DNA from: Kangiella sp.
Lineage (GTDB): Bacteria > Pseudomonadota > Gammaproteobacteria > Enterobacterales > Kangiellaceae
Direction: 5' to 3'
DNA length: 64,000 nucleotides
Assembly (NCBI GenBank): GCA_028284185.1
Contig: JANQSG010000018.1
Span: 117,642 to 181,641, forward strand
In this document: positions 9,354 through 18,609 of the stretch, one piece after another
Numbering within the stretch: position 1 is the stretch's first letter
Layout of the letters: each line of letters opens with the position of its first letter
The notes under the pieces: model-generated
The model's input: the letters and a program-made list of their open reading frames with translations, nothing else
What the model was told of the DNA's origin: nothing
The model's database searches: none
Position numbers and translations under genes: made by a program

Positions 9354-10128
9354 TTATCAGCTAATTGTTGGTACTGGCGTATTAGGAAAGCGTTTTTACC
9401 AGTTTTTGTCGCAAGGAAATAAAGAGCTTTTTACCTTATCAAAAAGCTATAAAGCTTGGTCGCAGAATCATATTGTTTATGACTTATTGGGCTCTGATGA
9501 AGCTTTACCTGAACTTCCCAAACTAAAAAATGTTTTTATAATTCTTTCTCCAACAGAGCGAACTGAAGCTGCTTACCAAACTATATATTTGGATGCTATC
9601 AGGAATTTTATTTTCCAGTTACATCAGCAACAAAAAGATTTTCATTGCACTTTTGTTTCTTCGATCAGTGTTTATGGAGCTCAACAAATGGGCTTGATTG
9701 ATGAAGCAACTATTACTCAGCCGGATAATTTTCGTGGCAGGATTTTATTGGCCGCTGAAAAACAGCTAGTGGCTCTACACCCTGATACTTCGGTGGTGCG
9801 AGCTGCAGGACTCTACTCAGCAAAAAGGAAGAAGCTGATCCAGTCGCTTACCGATCCAAAGCAAAAAGATAATCCAAAGTGGCTGAATTTAATTCATGAG
9901 CAGGATCTTTGCCATTGGCTACGGCAGGCTAGTCAGGGTCAATGGCAAATCTCTTTAGCTGCAGATACCAGGCCCTTTCAAAGAGTTGCATTATTTGATA
10001 GTTCTTTTGTTATTGAGCAGAGGGCAAGAACGGGTAATTACCGAAAAGTTTATAGTCGATATATAGATAACATTAAGCTGAAATATCCAAGCTTTATCGA
10101 TTGGTATAAGAATCATTACACAGAGTGA
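9343..10128 (+). CDS. NAD(P)-binding epimerase/dehydratase-like protein
   Basis: This is a 261-residue protein of the extended short-chain dehydrogenase fold. The nucleotide loop is VGTGVLGKRF near residues 8-17, and a SSISVYG motif lies near the middle where epimerases carry the catalytic Ser and Tyr region. It resembles the YeeZ group, whose substrate is unknown. The start is a TTG inside the gmhB end (11-nt overlap); no later ATG would keep the glycine loop. Confidence 0.7.
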   Translation: MANDYQLIVGTGVLGKRFYQFLSQGNKELFTLSKSYKAWSQNHIVYDLLGSDEALPELPKLKNVFIILSPTERTEAAYQTIYLDAIRNFIFQLHQQQKDFHCTFVSSISVYGAQQMGLIDEATITQPDNFRGRILLAAEKQLVALHPDTSVVRAAGLYSAKRKKLIQSLTDPKQKDNPKWLNLIHEQDLCHWLRQASQGQWQISLAADTRPFQRVALFDSSFVIEQRARTGNYRKVYSRYIDNIKLKYPSFIDWYKNHYTE

Positions 10129-10215
10129 TAAAGAATGCGGATTATTTACAATAAATATAAGACTCTTGACAAAGCTTGAGGTAAAATTGCGCTTCGTTTT
10201 TGAGAGGCAAGTTTT

Positions 10216-10947
10216 ATGAAATTAATAAAATTATTTTTGGCTGTCATTGCGATAGGTGCAATGACAACGGCTAACGCTGGTGGCTTATTGGGTGATGCGC
10301 CTGAGGAAGGCTCGAAAGGTAATCTTGATCTGGGCTTTGTACAAACTGGCGGTAATAGCGATACAACTAGCTTAAATGGTGCTTTTGACTATCTGATCCG
10401 CGTATCTGATCCTTATGCTATGGGTTTTAGAATTAAAGGTTTAAATAACGCAAATGATAATGTGCGTTCGGCTGAGAAATATAGTTTTATCTGGAACCAC
10501 CGATACGATTTGAGTGAGCAAAGCTTTCTATATGGCACTTTGGACTATGTGAATGACTATTTTGGTGCCTATGACTACCAAACAGGTTTGTATTTGGGTT
10601 ACGGTTATCAATTATTTAAAGATGACAGTGGTCATTTTTCATTAGGGTTTGCCGTAGGTTATCGAGTCAATGCAGTTTTTGTTGGTGACGATGAAAAAGA
10701 AGCCGTTGCCCGTGCAGATTTAGATTATGGTTATCACATTTCTGAAACCGCTACCTTTACTCAGAAATTAAGTATTATTTCGGGTGAAGAGATAGATACT
10801 TATAACTCTGAGTCAGCTTTAACGGCTAAACTTTCAGAAAGTTTGGCTTTAAAAGTGGCTTATTTGGTTACGCACAACTCAATAGTTCCAGTTGGTCGTG
10901 AAAAAACCGATACTACTTTATCTTTAGGCGTTAGCTATAGTTTCTAA
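10216..10947 (+). CDS. DUF481 outer-membrane beta-barrel protein
   Basis: The 243-residue protein has a signal peptide (1-21, ending TANA) and alternating polar/aromatic beta strands ending in a C-terminal Phe (SLGVSYSF), the usual signal for outer-membrane assembly. The motif NLDLGFVQTGGNSDTTSLN marks DUF481, the YdiY-like salt-induced outer-membrane protein family; its function is not settled. A strong hairpin follows the gene. Confidence 0.85.
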   Translation: MKLIKLFLAVIAIGAMTTANAGGLLGDAPEEGSKGNLDLGFVQTGGNSDTTSLNGAFDYLIRVSDPYAMGFRIKGLNNANDNVRSAEKYSFIWNHRYDLSEQSFLYGTLDYVNDYFGAYDYQTGLYLGYGYQLFKDDSGHFSLGFAVGYRVNAVFVGDDEKEAVARADLDYGYHISETATFTQKLSIISGEEIDTYNSESALTAKLSESLALKVAYLVTHNSIVPVGREKTDTTLSLGVSYSF

Positions 10948-10959
10948 AAGCTATTTATT

Positions 10960-10989
10960 AAAAAAGGCCAGCAGTCGCTAGCCTTTTTT
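10960..10989. terminator. Bidirectional terminator
   Basis: AAAAAAGGC and GCCTTTTTT form a 9-bp stem with a 12-nt loop. A-tract and T-tract on both sides let it stop the DUF481 transcript and the convergent carbonic anhydrase transcript. Confidence 0.85.
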
Positions 10990-11014
10990 AATAATGATAT
11001 AAATACCTAAAGTT

Positions 11015-11554
11015 TTAAATATCGCTATCAGAAAGATGTTCATTTTTGATCCGAACATAATTGTTGGCGGAATATTCAAAAAAGCTGATTTCTTCTTCCG
11101 TCAGTTTACGAATCTTACGTGCTGGTGAACCAACCCATAAATAACCGCCCTCTAATTCACGACCAGGCGGCACCAAACTGTTAGCACCAATAATAACGTG
11201 TTCACGAATAATGGCACCATCCATGACTACGGCGCCCATGCCTATTAGGCAATTATCCTCAATATGACAGCCATGTAAAATCGCTTTATGTCCAACAGTG
11301 ACATTATCGCCTACAACCAAATCATAACCGCCGGGATCGAAAGGGCCATCATGAGTAACATGACAGACAGTACCGTCCTGGATACTGGTGTGTTTGCCAA
11401 TACGAATAGAATGAACGTCGCCACGCAGTACTGCCATTGGCCAAACGGAACTGTCTTCACCAATTTCAACGTCACCCAAAACCAAAGCTGTTGGATCAAT
11501 AAAAACGCTATCGGCTAATTTAGGTATATGTGATTTAAAGCGTCGGATCGACAT
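11015..11554 (-). CDS. Gamma-class carbonic anhydrase-like hexapeptide protein
   Basis: This 179-residue left-handed beta-helix protein belongs to the YrdA/CaiE group of the gamma carbonic anhydrase family. Hexapeptide repeats run from VFIDPTALVLGDVEIGEDSSVW onward. The three metal-binding histidines are visible in VCHVTHDG and VGHKAILHGCHIED. Many YrdA-type members show weak or no anhydrase activity, so the enzymatic role is uncertain. It is convergent to the DUF481 gene. Confidence 0.88.
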   Translation of the reverse strand: MSIRRFKSHIPKLADSVFIDPTALVLGDVEIGEDSSVWPMAVLRGDVHSIRIGKHTSIQDGTVCHVTHDGPFDPGGYDLVVGDNVTVGHKAILHGCHIEDNCLIGMGAVVMDGAIIREHVIIGANSLVPPGRELEGGYLWVGSPARKIRKLTEEEISFFEYSANNYVRIKNEHLSDSDI

Positions 11555-11713
11555 AAACAGGCCTAAAAGTAAAGAATTTGGTTATTTTAACGGCAAAAGT
11601 GGTTATCTGAAAAGCCTAAAATGATACTAAATTTGGACAAGAGGCTTCTGCTGGTTTATTCTTAGGCAGTTAATTTTTGGACTACCAATACCAATAAGGA
11701 TCCCTTATAAGTT

Positions 11714-14146
11714 TTGATGCCAGATAACTCGCCAATTCCAGATTCTTTACTGCAGAGCATTTGTCAGCAGGGCTTTGCTGCTATTCTGGTATGTAATAAA
11801 GAGCGTGTCATCAAAGTTTTTAACAATCAAGAGAGTTTGTCTTCCTCTAAATTTTTAGGCGTAGAATACCGCAACTGGTTACCCAAAGAGCTGATTAAAG
11901 GCAAAGTCCAACGATCGCTGGTGGGCTTGCCGGATTTTGATTCGGGGCAAGATTATATTGCTTCTATAGTCGATTTACCTAAAAGTAAAACCTTATTTGA
12001 AACAGTTATTACGCTACAACCAGTACCACCTAATCTGGTTGGTCAAGCGCTCGAATATAATAAAGTGGATGTATATCGCAAAGCTTTGCTAAGCAAATTG
12101 CCTATTTGTATTTTCCATTTAGACTATAAAACCCAACTGTTTTCTCAGGGATTAGAAGATTTTGCGGCTTTGCTGGGTTATAGCGTTGAAGAAATTAAAG
12201 CTATGCCAGAGGGAGTTTATACTCCAGTACATCCAGAAGACAGATCTTCAATTGAAGAACAAGAAAAAAGCCTGGCCAGCTCTAAAGAAGCGACTCTAAT
12301 TGGTGTTAAATTCAGGTTAAAGCATAAAGATGACTCTTGGCAGTGGTACCAGGTTAATGGCATTGTTGCAGAGCGGGATGAAAATGGAACACCAGTCAGT
12401 GAGATTGGTGCTGTTATGCCAGTTTTTCAACCACTATCTGAATCTGAATTATTACAACGTCAAGAGCGTTATTATAAAAGATTGGTTGAAAACAGTTATG
12501 ATTGTATTTTGATTTTTGATCAAAATTTTAATGTAAGCTATATGTCGCCATCGGTAACTAAAGTTACTGGTTACACCGAAGAAGATTTAATTGGTAAGCG
12601 TTTTGCGCCTTATATTTATGCTGAAGATCGTGATGAATCGTCAGAGCATATTAAATATGTAGCCGAAAACCCTGGCATGATGTCGGTGGTTGAGCGCCGT
12701 ATTAATCATAAAAAAGGCCATACTTTATGGATTGAGAGTCGTCTGGTCAATCATTTAAATGATCCGGCGATTCAAGGTGTTGTGATCAATTTTCATGATA
12801 TTACCGAGCGTAAAAAATCTGAAGTTCGTATTCACAGCTTAGCAAATTACGATCCTTTAACAGAGCTGCCTAATCGCTATTTATTGCGCAAAAGGTTACT
12901 AAAGGGTTTAGCAGAAGCCAGTACTCAATCACATAAATTGGCCTTCATGTATATTGATCTGGATCGTTTTAAAGAAATTAACGATACCTTAGGTCATACC
13001 GTTGGCGACGCTTTATTAAAGAATGTGGCTAATACTATTCAAAAGTGTTTACGCGATACCGATACTTTGGCGCGTTTGGGTGGTGATGAGTTCGCTATTG
13101 TATTGCCCAACTCCAGCGAAAAAGAGTCAGGCGCTATTGCTGCCAGAATTTTAGAGCAGTTCAGAACTCCTTTTAGTGCGGGGGAGCATACGGTACAAAC
13201 GGGTGCTTCGATTGGTATTAGTATTTACCCTAACCATACAGAAAAAGCGGAAGACTTGTTTCGTTTTGCTGATATCGCTATGTATTCGGCCAAAAAAGAT
13301 CGCAATTCTTATCAGTTCTATCAACTACGTCACACCGAGCAAGAGAATAAACGTCGCTCTACCGAGAAAAAGCTTAAACTGGCCATTGCTAATGGTGATT
13401 TACGACTTTACTACCAGCCGCGAGTGGATATTCAAACAGGTGTGATTAAAAGTGTTGAGGCTCTTTGTCGCTGGTATGATCCCGATTCGGGTGATATTTC
13501 TCCTGGATTGTTTATTCCGATTGCTGAAGAAACCAGCATGATCAACGATTTGAGCAGGTTGGTTACCGACATGGCCTGTCGTCAGGTAAATGAATGGCGT
13601 AATATGGGCATCGATACTAGGGTTGCTTTAAATTTATCCATTAAAGATTTAAAAAACTTTAATGTCATTCGCCAGTTCTCAGATACTATGGCCATGTATA
13701 ACATTAGTGGTAATGCGCTTGAAGTAGAAATTACCGAAAGTGCAGCTATGACTGATGTACTGAATACGGTGAAAGTACTAAATCAGTTTAAAGAACTTGG
13801 GATCAAGCTCTCGATTGATGATTTCGGTAAAGGTTATTCTTCTTTAGCCTATTTGAGTCAGTTGCCTGTGGATAATTTAAAAATCGATATGTATTTTGTC
13901 TCTCAACTGGGCAGTCAGAAGCGGGATAGAATAATTAACGTCAATATTATTCGCAGTATTATTTCGCTGGCGCAAAGTCTGGATATGGATACGGTGGGTG
14001 AAGGCATCGAAACCGTACAGCAAATGTCGATTTTGAAATCTCTTGGCTGTGATATGGGACAGGGTATGTTGTACTGTCGTCCTTTGTCGGCTAATGCGAT
14101 TACTGATATTTTAAAACAGGGCATTATTTCTTTTCCAGCGCACTAA
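11714..14146 (+). CDS. PAS-GGDEF-EAL c-di-GMP signalling protein
   Basis: The 810-residue protein has no membrane helix. Two PAS domains are clear (about 120-240 and 245-365), preceded by a degenerate PAS-like segment at about 10-100. A GGDEF domain follows (GGDEF at 456-460, with an RxxD inhibitory site RDTD before it). Then comes an EAL domain: EAL at 582-584, with EITESA, DDFGKGYSSL, KID and GEGIET. Both catalytic halves look intact, so the protein could make or degrade c-di-GMP. In such tandem enzymes one activity often dominates, and which one cannot be read here. Confidence 0.92.
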   Translation: MMPDNSPIPDSLLQSICQQGFAAILVCNKERVIKVFNNQESLSSSKFLGVEYRNWLPKELIKGKVQRSLVGLPDFDSGQDYIASIVDLPKSKTLFETVITLQPVPPNLVGQALEYNKVDVYRKALLSKLPICIFHLDYKTQLFSQGLEDFAALLGYSVEEIKAMPEGVYTPVHPEDRSSIEEQEKSLASSKEATLIGVKFRLKHKDDSWQWYQVNGIVAERDENGTPVSEIGAVMPVFQPLSESELLQRQERYYKRLVENSYDCILIFDQNFNVSYMSPSVTKVTGYTEEDLIGKRFAPYIYAEDRDESSEHIKYVAENPGMMSVVERRINHKKGHTLWIESRLVNHLNDPAIQGVVINFHDITERKKSEVRIHSLANYDPLTELPNRYLLRKRLLKGLAEASTQSHKLAFMYIDLDRFKEINDTLGHTVGDALLKNVANTIQKCLRDTDTLARLGGDEFAIVLPNSSEKESGAIAARILEQFRTPFSAGEHTVQTGASIGISIYPNHTEKAEDLFRFADIAMYSAKKDRNSYQFYQLRHTEQENKRRSTEKKLKLAIANGDLRLYYQPRVDIQTGVIKSVEALCRWYDPDSGDISPGLFIPIAEETSMINDLSRLVTDMACRQVNEWRNMGIDTRVALNLSIKDLKNFNVIRQFSDTMAMYNISGNALEVEITESAAMTDVLNTVKVLNQFKELGIKLSIDDFGKGYSSLAYLSQLPVDNLKIDMYFVSQLGSQKRDRIINVNIIRSIISLAQSLDMDTVGEGIETVQQMSILKSLGCDMGQGMLYCRPLSANAITDILKQGIISFPAH

Positions 14147-14219
14147 TTGTTACAAACCTGATTTATCAACTGAGCCCTCTTTTTGTTACTCTTACAGAAA
14201 AATACCGAGAATAAATTTT

Positions 14220-15095
14220 ATGAAATTAGCTATTGCCAGTTGTGCCAACTTACCGGACTGGGAAAAAGATGATGTGCTCTTTTTTGAAGCACTTATCAAT
14301 CAAAAGATTGAGCATCAGGTGTTGGCTTGGGATGCTGATGTGGATTGGAGTCAGTTTGATGCCTGCTTGATTCGTACCACCTGGGACTATCAAGAAAGGT
14401 TTCCAGAATTCACTCAATGGATCGAATCAGTTAGCCAGCAAACTAGGTTATTTAATAACAAAGAGGTTATGCTTTGGAATAGTCATAAACGCTATTTAAA
14501 AGAGCTGGAGGATAATGGCATCGCCATAGCGCCCTCGGAATGGTTGTTGCAAGGTGGCAAGTATGATGTGGCTGAAATTATGGCAAGACGCGGTTGGAAC
14601 AAAGGCTTTATCAAGCCATTAATAGGCGCTAATGCTCGTGAATGTTGTCGCTTTGATTTGTCAGCCAAAAATCTGGAAATTGCGCAGAAGCATATTGATC
14701 GCTTAACCCCGAATGAAGATTTGGTATTGCAACCGTACCTGTCATCTGTAGAAAAGTTTGGCGAAACCTCTGGCATATTTTTTGATCACCAGTTTAGTCA
14801 TGGTACTCGCAAGATACCGGTAACCGGTGATTTTAGGGTGCAGGATGATTATGGCGCTAAAGACTATCCTTATGAGTTAAGTGATGCTGAGAAGATGGTT
14901 GCTGACAAAGCATTAAGTTGGGTTGCTGAGCGCTTTGGCCGTTTATTGTATGCTCGAATCGATTTTTTGCATGATGAAGATGGACAGGCCTATCTAAATG
15001 AGATGGAGTTAATTGAACCTTCACTATTTTTTAGGCATGGTGGCAAGGCCAGTTGCCAATTATTAACGCAAAAGCTATTGCAACAAATGAATTAA
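14220..15095 (+). CDS. ATP-grasp protein, RimK/glutathione synthetase-like
   Basis: The 291-residue protein has the order of an ATP-grasp ligase. Its N-terminal domain contains CLIRTTWDYQE. An ATP-binding segment follows (KGFIKPLIGANARECCRF), then the C-terminal metal-binding strand with LYARIDFLHDEDGQAYLNEMELIEPSLFF, in which the Glu and Asn ligands are kept. It resembles stand-alone ATP-grasp proteins of the COG0189 type. The ligated substrates are unknown. A TraB/GumN gene follows after 13 nt. Confidence 0.75.
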   Translation: MKLAIASCANLPDWEKDDVLFFEALINQKIEHQVLAWDADVDWSQFDACLIRTTWDYQERFPEFTQWIESVSQQTRLFNNKEVMLWNSHKRYLKELEDNGIAIAPSEWLLQGGKYDVAEIMARRGWNKGFIKPLIGANARECCRFDLSAKNLEIAQKHIDRLTPNEDLVLQPYLSSVEKFGETSGIFFDHQFSHGTRKIPVTGDFRVQDDYGAKDYPYELSDAEKMVADKALSWVAERFGRLLYARIDFLHDEDGQAYLNEMELIEPSLFFRHGGKASCQLLTQKLLQQMN

Positions 15096-15108
15096 GTCGA
15101 GAGAGAAA

Positions 15109-16116
15109 ATGAAAAAGTTATTACTATTAATAAGTTCAATTGCCATTTTAGTTGGCGGTTTTTATCTTTATAAACATTTGAATAAAGCGCCTGAGAATAA
15201 TACGGATAAAAAAGAAACTTCTCAGTCAATTGCAATAAAGAACACTAATGGCAAGGTTGTTTCAGAAGCAACCAAATCTAAGCCCGCTCAAGATGTTAAA
15301 CAAACAAACTACTCTCCTGCCATTTGGAAAATCGAGCATAATGGCAAAACTTCGTACTTGTTTGGTTCAATTCATGTGGGTGATAAAAGCATGTACCCAT
15401 TGCCGCAAAAAATTATGGACGCTTTTGCGGCAGCAGATGTTTTAGCAGTAGAAGCCAATATTAATAACATCAACCGAATGGAAATGGCACAAATGGTGCA
15501 GCAATTGGCTCTGGACTTGGAAAATCCGCTACCGACAGTATTATCGCCCAAAACCAAAGAGAAATATGATGAGTATTGTGAAACTAAAGCGGCAGTTTGT
15601 AATATGGTTAAGGTTTTTGAGCCCTGGATGGCAGCTATGACCATTGAGGTGATGGAAATTGTTCAGGCTGGCTATCGTGAAGATTTAGGCATTGACAAGT
15701 TTTTTCTTAAAGGTGCTGACAATAAAAAAATTGTTGAACTCGAATCTATCGAAGGTCAGTTAAAAATGTTGGATCAAATGCCGAAAGAATTACAGGATTA
15801 TATGTTAATGGGTGCTGTTAGCAAAGATGCAGATGATTTTGAACAATTAATGGGTGCCTGGAAAATTGGCCGCACGGAAGATGTGTTGGCTAAAGCTGAG
15901 CAAGAATCTAAGGCTTTAGGTATTCCTGAAGAGATACGTTCACAATTTAATGATATTTTTTTGTACCAACGCAATCAGGTAATGGCTGATGGTATTGCAG
16001 AACAAATCAGGCAAGGTAAAGCGGTTTTTGCAGTAGTGGGTGCTGCGCACTATGCGGGTAAAAACAGTGTTAACCAATACCTTGAAGAAAAAGGTTTTAA
16101 AGTTATTCGCTTATAA
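15109..16116 (+). CDS. TraB/GumN family protein
   Basis: This 335-residue protein has an N-terminal membrane anchor or signal sequence (about 3-22) and a polar linker. The TraB/GumN domain starts at IWKIEHNGKTSYLFGSIHVGD. The conserved pairs GSIHVG and VGAAHYAG (near the C-terminus) match the two histidine-containing motifs of this predicted metalloprotease-like fold. Its usual role is unknown. It is likely co-transcribed with the ATP-grasp gene. Confidence 0.85.
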   Translation: MKKLLLLISSIAILVGGFYLYKHLNKAPENNTDKKETSQSIAIKNTNGKVVSEATKSKPAQDVKQTNYSPAIWKIEHNGKTSYLFGSIHVGDKSMYPLPQKIMDAFAAADVLAVEANINNINRMEMAQMVQQLALDLENPLPTVLSPKTKEKYDEYCETKAAVCNMVKVFEPWMAAMTIEVMEIVQAGYREDLGIDKFFLKGADNKKIVELESIEGQLKMLDQMPKELQDYMLMGAVSKDADDFEQLMGAWKIGRTEDVLAKAEQESKALGIPEEIRSQFNDIFLYQRNQVMADGIAEQIRQGKAVFAVVGAAHYAGKNSVNQYLEEKGFKVIRL

Positions 16117-16170
16117 ATTTTTCCTAACCCAGGTTTCAGTTTTTGGCTCGAATGTTTTTACTTTTCAAAA

Positions 16171-17067
16171 GTGTTGTTGAGGACAGCCATTATCGCTATG
16201 CATAAAAAGAAATTGTCCATTACTAAACGCCTTATAAAATGGTTTGTATTGGTTTTACTTTTAATCAGTTTAATTTATCTTGTACTTAGCTATTATGTTG
16301 ATCAGCAGCTTGCTAAAAGAGCAGACTCTATCATTTTAGCAACACAGTGCCATAAAGTATGGGCCACACGAGGTTTGGTTGACAAGCAGCACAAGTGGGA
16401 TCCTTCTTATTATAATTCTATTGCAAGCCTACAACAGGCCATTGATGCAGGTGCTGCTGGTTCCGAAGTAGATCTTTTTTTCGATCCAAAACTTGATCGA
16501 TACATTATCTCTCATGATCGTCCATATAATTTAAAGCATGGGAAATTACTGACCTTAGATGAGTTGATAGGAGGTATAAGTAAGCCTTTATTTATATGGC
16601 TGGATTTTAAAAAAATGCGCAAATTAACTAAGCCGCAAATTACCGCAGCAGTAAATAGGTTAGAATTTATTTCACAGAAATATAACTTCAAAGATTATTT
16701 TTATATAGAGGGAGCCGATCCTATAAACCTGGGTTATTTTAGAGATTCAGGCTTTAACACTATTTTTGATATTCATCCCTTACCAGAAAGTAAAGGACTC
16801 ACCTCGATCATAGGTAATGTATACAAAATGGTTTATTATTTTGGAGACTTTACTGTAGTTGCGATGAACAGTGGCGATAAAGATGATCCTATATACGGCG
16901 AAACTATGACAGAGATTTTTAAGCGTATTCCACTATTTATTTATCATGTGCCAGATGATCGTGAGTTACTGATCAAAATATCGAAAAATAGTGATGTCAG
17001 AGTCTTGATTCAAAGAGATCACACAATAAATAATTATGATATCAACGTATGCCTAAACCCAAATTAA
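16171..17067 (+). CDS. Membrane-anchored GDPD/PLC-like phosphodiesterase
   Basis: One membrane helix (about 23-44) precedes a domain outside the membrane. The segment LQQAIDAGAAGSEVDLFFD, then YIISHDRP and LTLDEL, follows the glycerophosphodiester phosphodiesterase pattern (Glu-x-Asp, then His-Asp). The usual N-terminal HRG is replaced by CHKVWATRG, so the active site is altered but may work. The product could act on phosphodiesters in the periplasm. The GTG at 16171 gives 298 residues; an ATG at 16198 (MHKKKLS) is an equally good start. Confidence 0.6.
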   Translation: MLLRTAIIAMHKKKLSITKRLIKWFVLVLLLISLIYLVLSYYVDQQLAKRADSIILATQCHKVWATRGLVDKQHKWDPSYYNSIASLQQAIDAGAAGSEVDLFFDPKLDRYIISHDRPYNLKHGKLLTLDELIGGISKPLFIWLDFKKMRKLTKPQITAAVNRLEFISQKYNFKDYFYIEGADPINLGYFRDSGFNTIFDIHPLPESKGLTSIIGNVYKMVYYFGDFTVVAMNSGDKDDPIYGETMTEIFKRIPLFIYHVPDDRELLIKISKNSDVRVLIQRDHTINNYDINVCLNPN

Positions 17068-17133
17068 TGGCTTTCTTATCTTGATCTGCTGTTCAAAAAG
17101 CCTTCCTTAAGACTTTAACAGTGTTTTTATAAG

Positions 17134-18486
17134 CTACATAGTCACAAACTCTTCTGCTGACGTCGGATGAATTGCTACTGTATTATCAAAATCTGCTTTA
17201 GTCGCCCCCATTTTAAGAGCAACCGCAAAGCCTTGTAAAATTTCATCCATAGCAAAACCAATACCATGAATACCCACCACTTTTTCGTTTGTGCCAACAC
17301 AAACTAACTTCATCCGGGTAGGTTCGCGATGCTGAGTTAAGGCCGAATACATAGCCGTAAACTGGGATTGATAAACCTTAACCTGATTTTCTCCATAGCG
17401 CTGTTTGGCTTGTTGCTCGGTTAGACCTACGGTGCCAATGGGCGGATGGCTAAAGACGGCGGTAGGCACATTGGAATAGTCTAAATGTTCGTCAGCTTTG
17501 CCGTTGAAGAGGCGCTCAGATAAACGGCGCCCTGCTGCTACGGCAACAGGCGTTAAAGCCAGGCGTCCTGTATTGTCCCCTACTGCATAGATACCATCGA
17601 CATTGGTATTTTGGTATTTATCGGTGATAATAAAGCCTTTGTTATCCAGCTTGATATCGGTATTTTCCAGGCCTATTTGTTCGTTGGCTGCTTTGCGTCC
17701 CACTGCCCAAATGATTTGTTCTACTGGCTCAATGGTTTCGCCATTTTCCAAATGCAACAGTAAGTTGCCATCGGTCTGCTTTTCTATCAATTTGGGAGTG
17801 CTGTGAGTATGCAGCTGAGGCCCGGCTTCCTGCATGATTTCTACTAAAGTATCGGAAATTAGATCATCAAACTCTCGTAATGGCTTATGCTTACGAACCA
17901 CCAGTTCGGTTTTGGTTCCTAAGGCATGAAAAACTCCAGCAATTTCTACCGCAATATAACCTGCGCCAATCACGGCAACACTTTTTGGTTGCTGCTCAAG
18001 GGCAAAAAAGCCGTCCGAGTCAATGCCTAACTCAGCGCCAGGAATCTCTGGACGGGACGGATAACCACCAGTGGCAATCAAAATATGATCGGCGGTTAGG
18101 TGCTGACCATTAACTTCAAGGGTTTTATTGTCAATAAATTTGGCAAAACCCTTAATTACATCAACCTGGTTATTGGCTAATACCCGATCATAACTTTGGT
18201 GGATACGGGAAATGTATGCTTGGCGCGATTCAATTAATTTAGACCAGTCAAAATCAAGCTGCTCAAAACTAAAACCATAGTCATGAGAATATTTAAAAGC
18301 TTCGGCTATTTGTGCGCCATACCACATGGCTTTTTTGGGAACACAGCCAAGATTGACACAGGTGCCGCCTAAGTCTTTGGCTTCGATAATGGCACATTTA
18401 GCGCCATGCATAGCGGCGCGATTGGCGCTGGCGATACCGCCACTACCACCACCAATAGTAATAAAATCATAATGCTTTCTAGTCAT
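17134..18486 (-). CDS. gor: Glutathione-disulfide reductase
   Basis: Gor reduces oxidised glutathione with NADPH. The 450 residues equal the E. coli length. Seen in order: the FAD-binding GGGSGG near residue 12, the redox-active pair Cys43/Cys48 in [13 protein letters not shown], the NADPH-binding [11 protein letters not shown], and the C-terminal catalytic histidine in [10 protein letters not shown]. Separated from hldE by a 123-bp divergent gap. Confidence 0.96.
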   Translation of the reverse strand: MTRKHYDFITIGGGSGGIASANRAAMHGAKCAIIEAKDLGGTCVNLGCVPKKAMWYGAQIAEAFKYSHDYGFSFEQLDFDWSKLIESRQAYISRIHQSYDRVLANNQVDVIKGFAKFIDNKTLEVNGQHLTADHILIATGGYPSRPEIPGAELGIDSDGFFALEQQPKSVAVIGAGYIAVEIAGVFHALGTKTELVVRKHKPLREFDDLISDTLVEIMQEAGPQLHTHSTPKLIEKQTDGNLLLHLENGETIEPVEQIIWAVGRKAANEQIGLENTDIKLDNKGFIITDKYQNTNVDGIYAVGDNTGRLALTPVAVAAGRRLSERLFNGKADEHLDYSNVPTAVFSHPPIGTVGLTEQQAKQRYGENQVKVYQSQFTAMYSALTQHREPTRMKLVCVGTNEKVVGIHGIGFAMDEILQGFAVALKMGATKADFDNTVAIHPTSAEEFVTM

Positions 18487-18609
18487 AAAAAATCCAAAAC
18501 TTAAGTTGTGCGACTTGATTATACGTATTTAACGCACCAATAGCAGAATAAGTTACAAATTCGCTGTAAAAATCGTTATGATTAGTCATCCTTTAAAATA
18601 GATTTGCCT

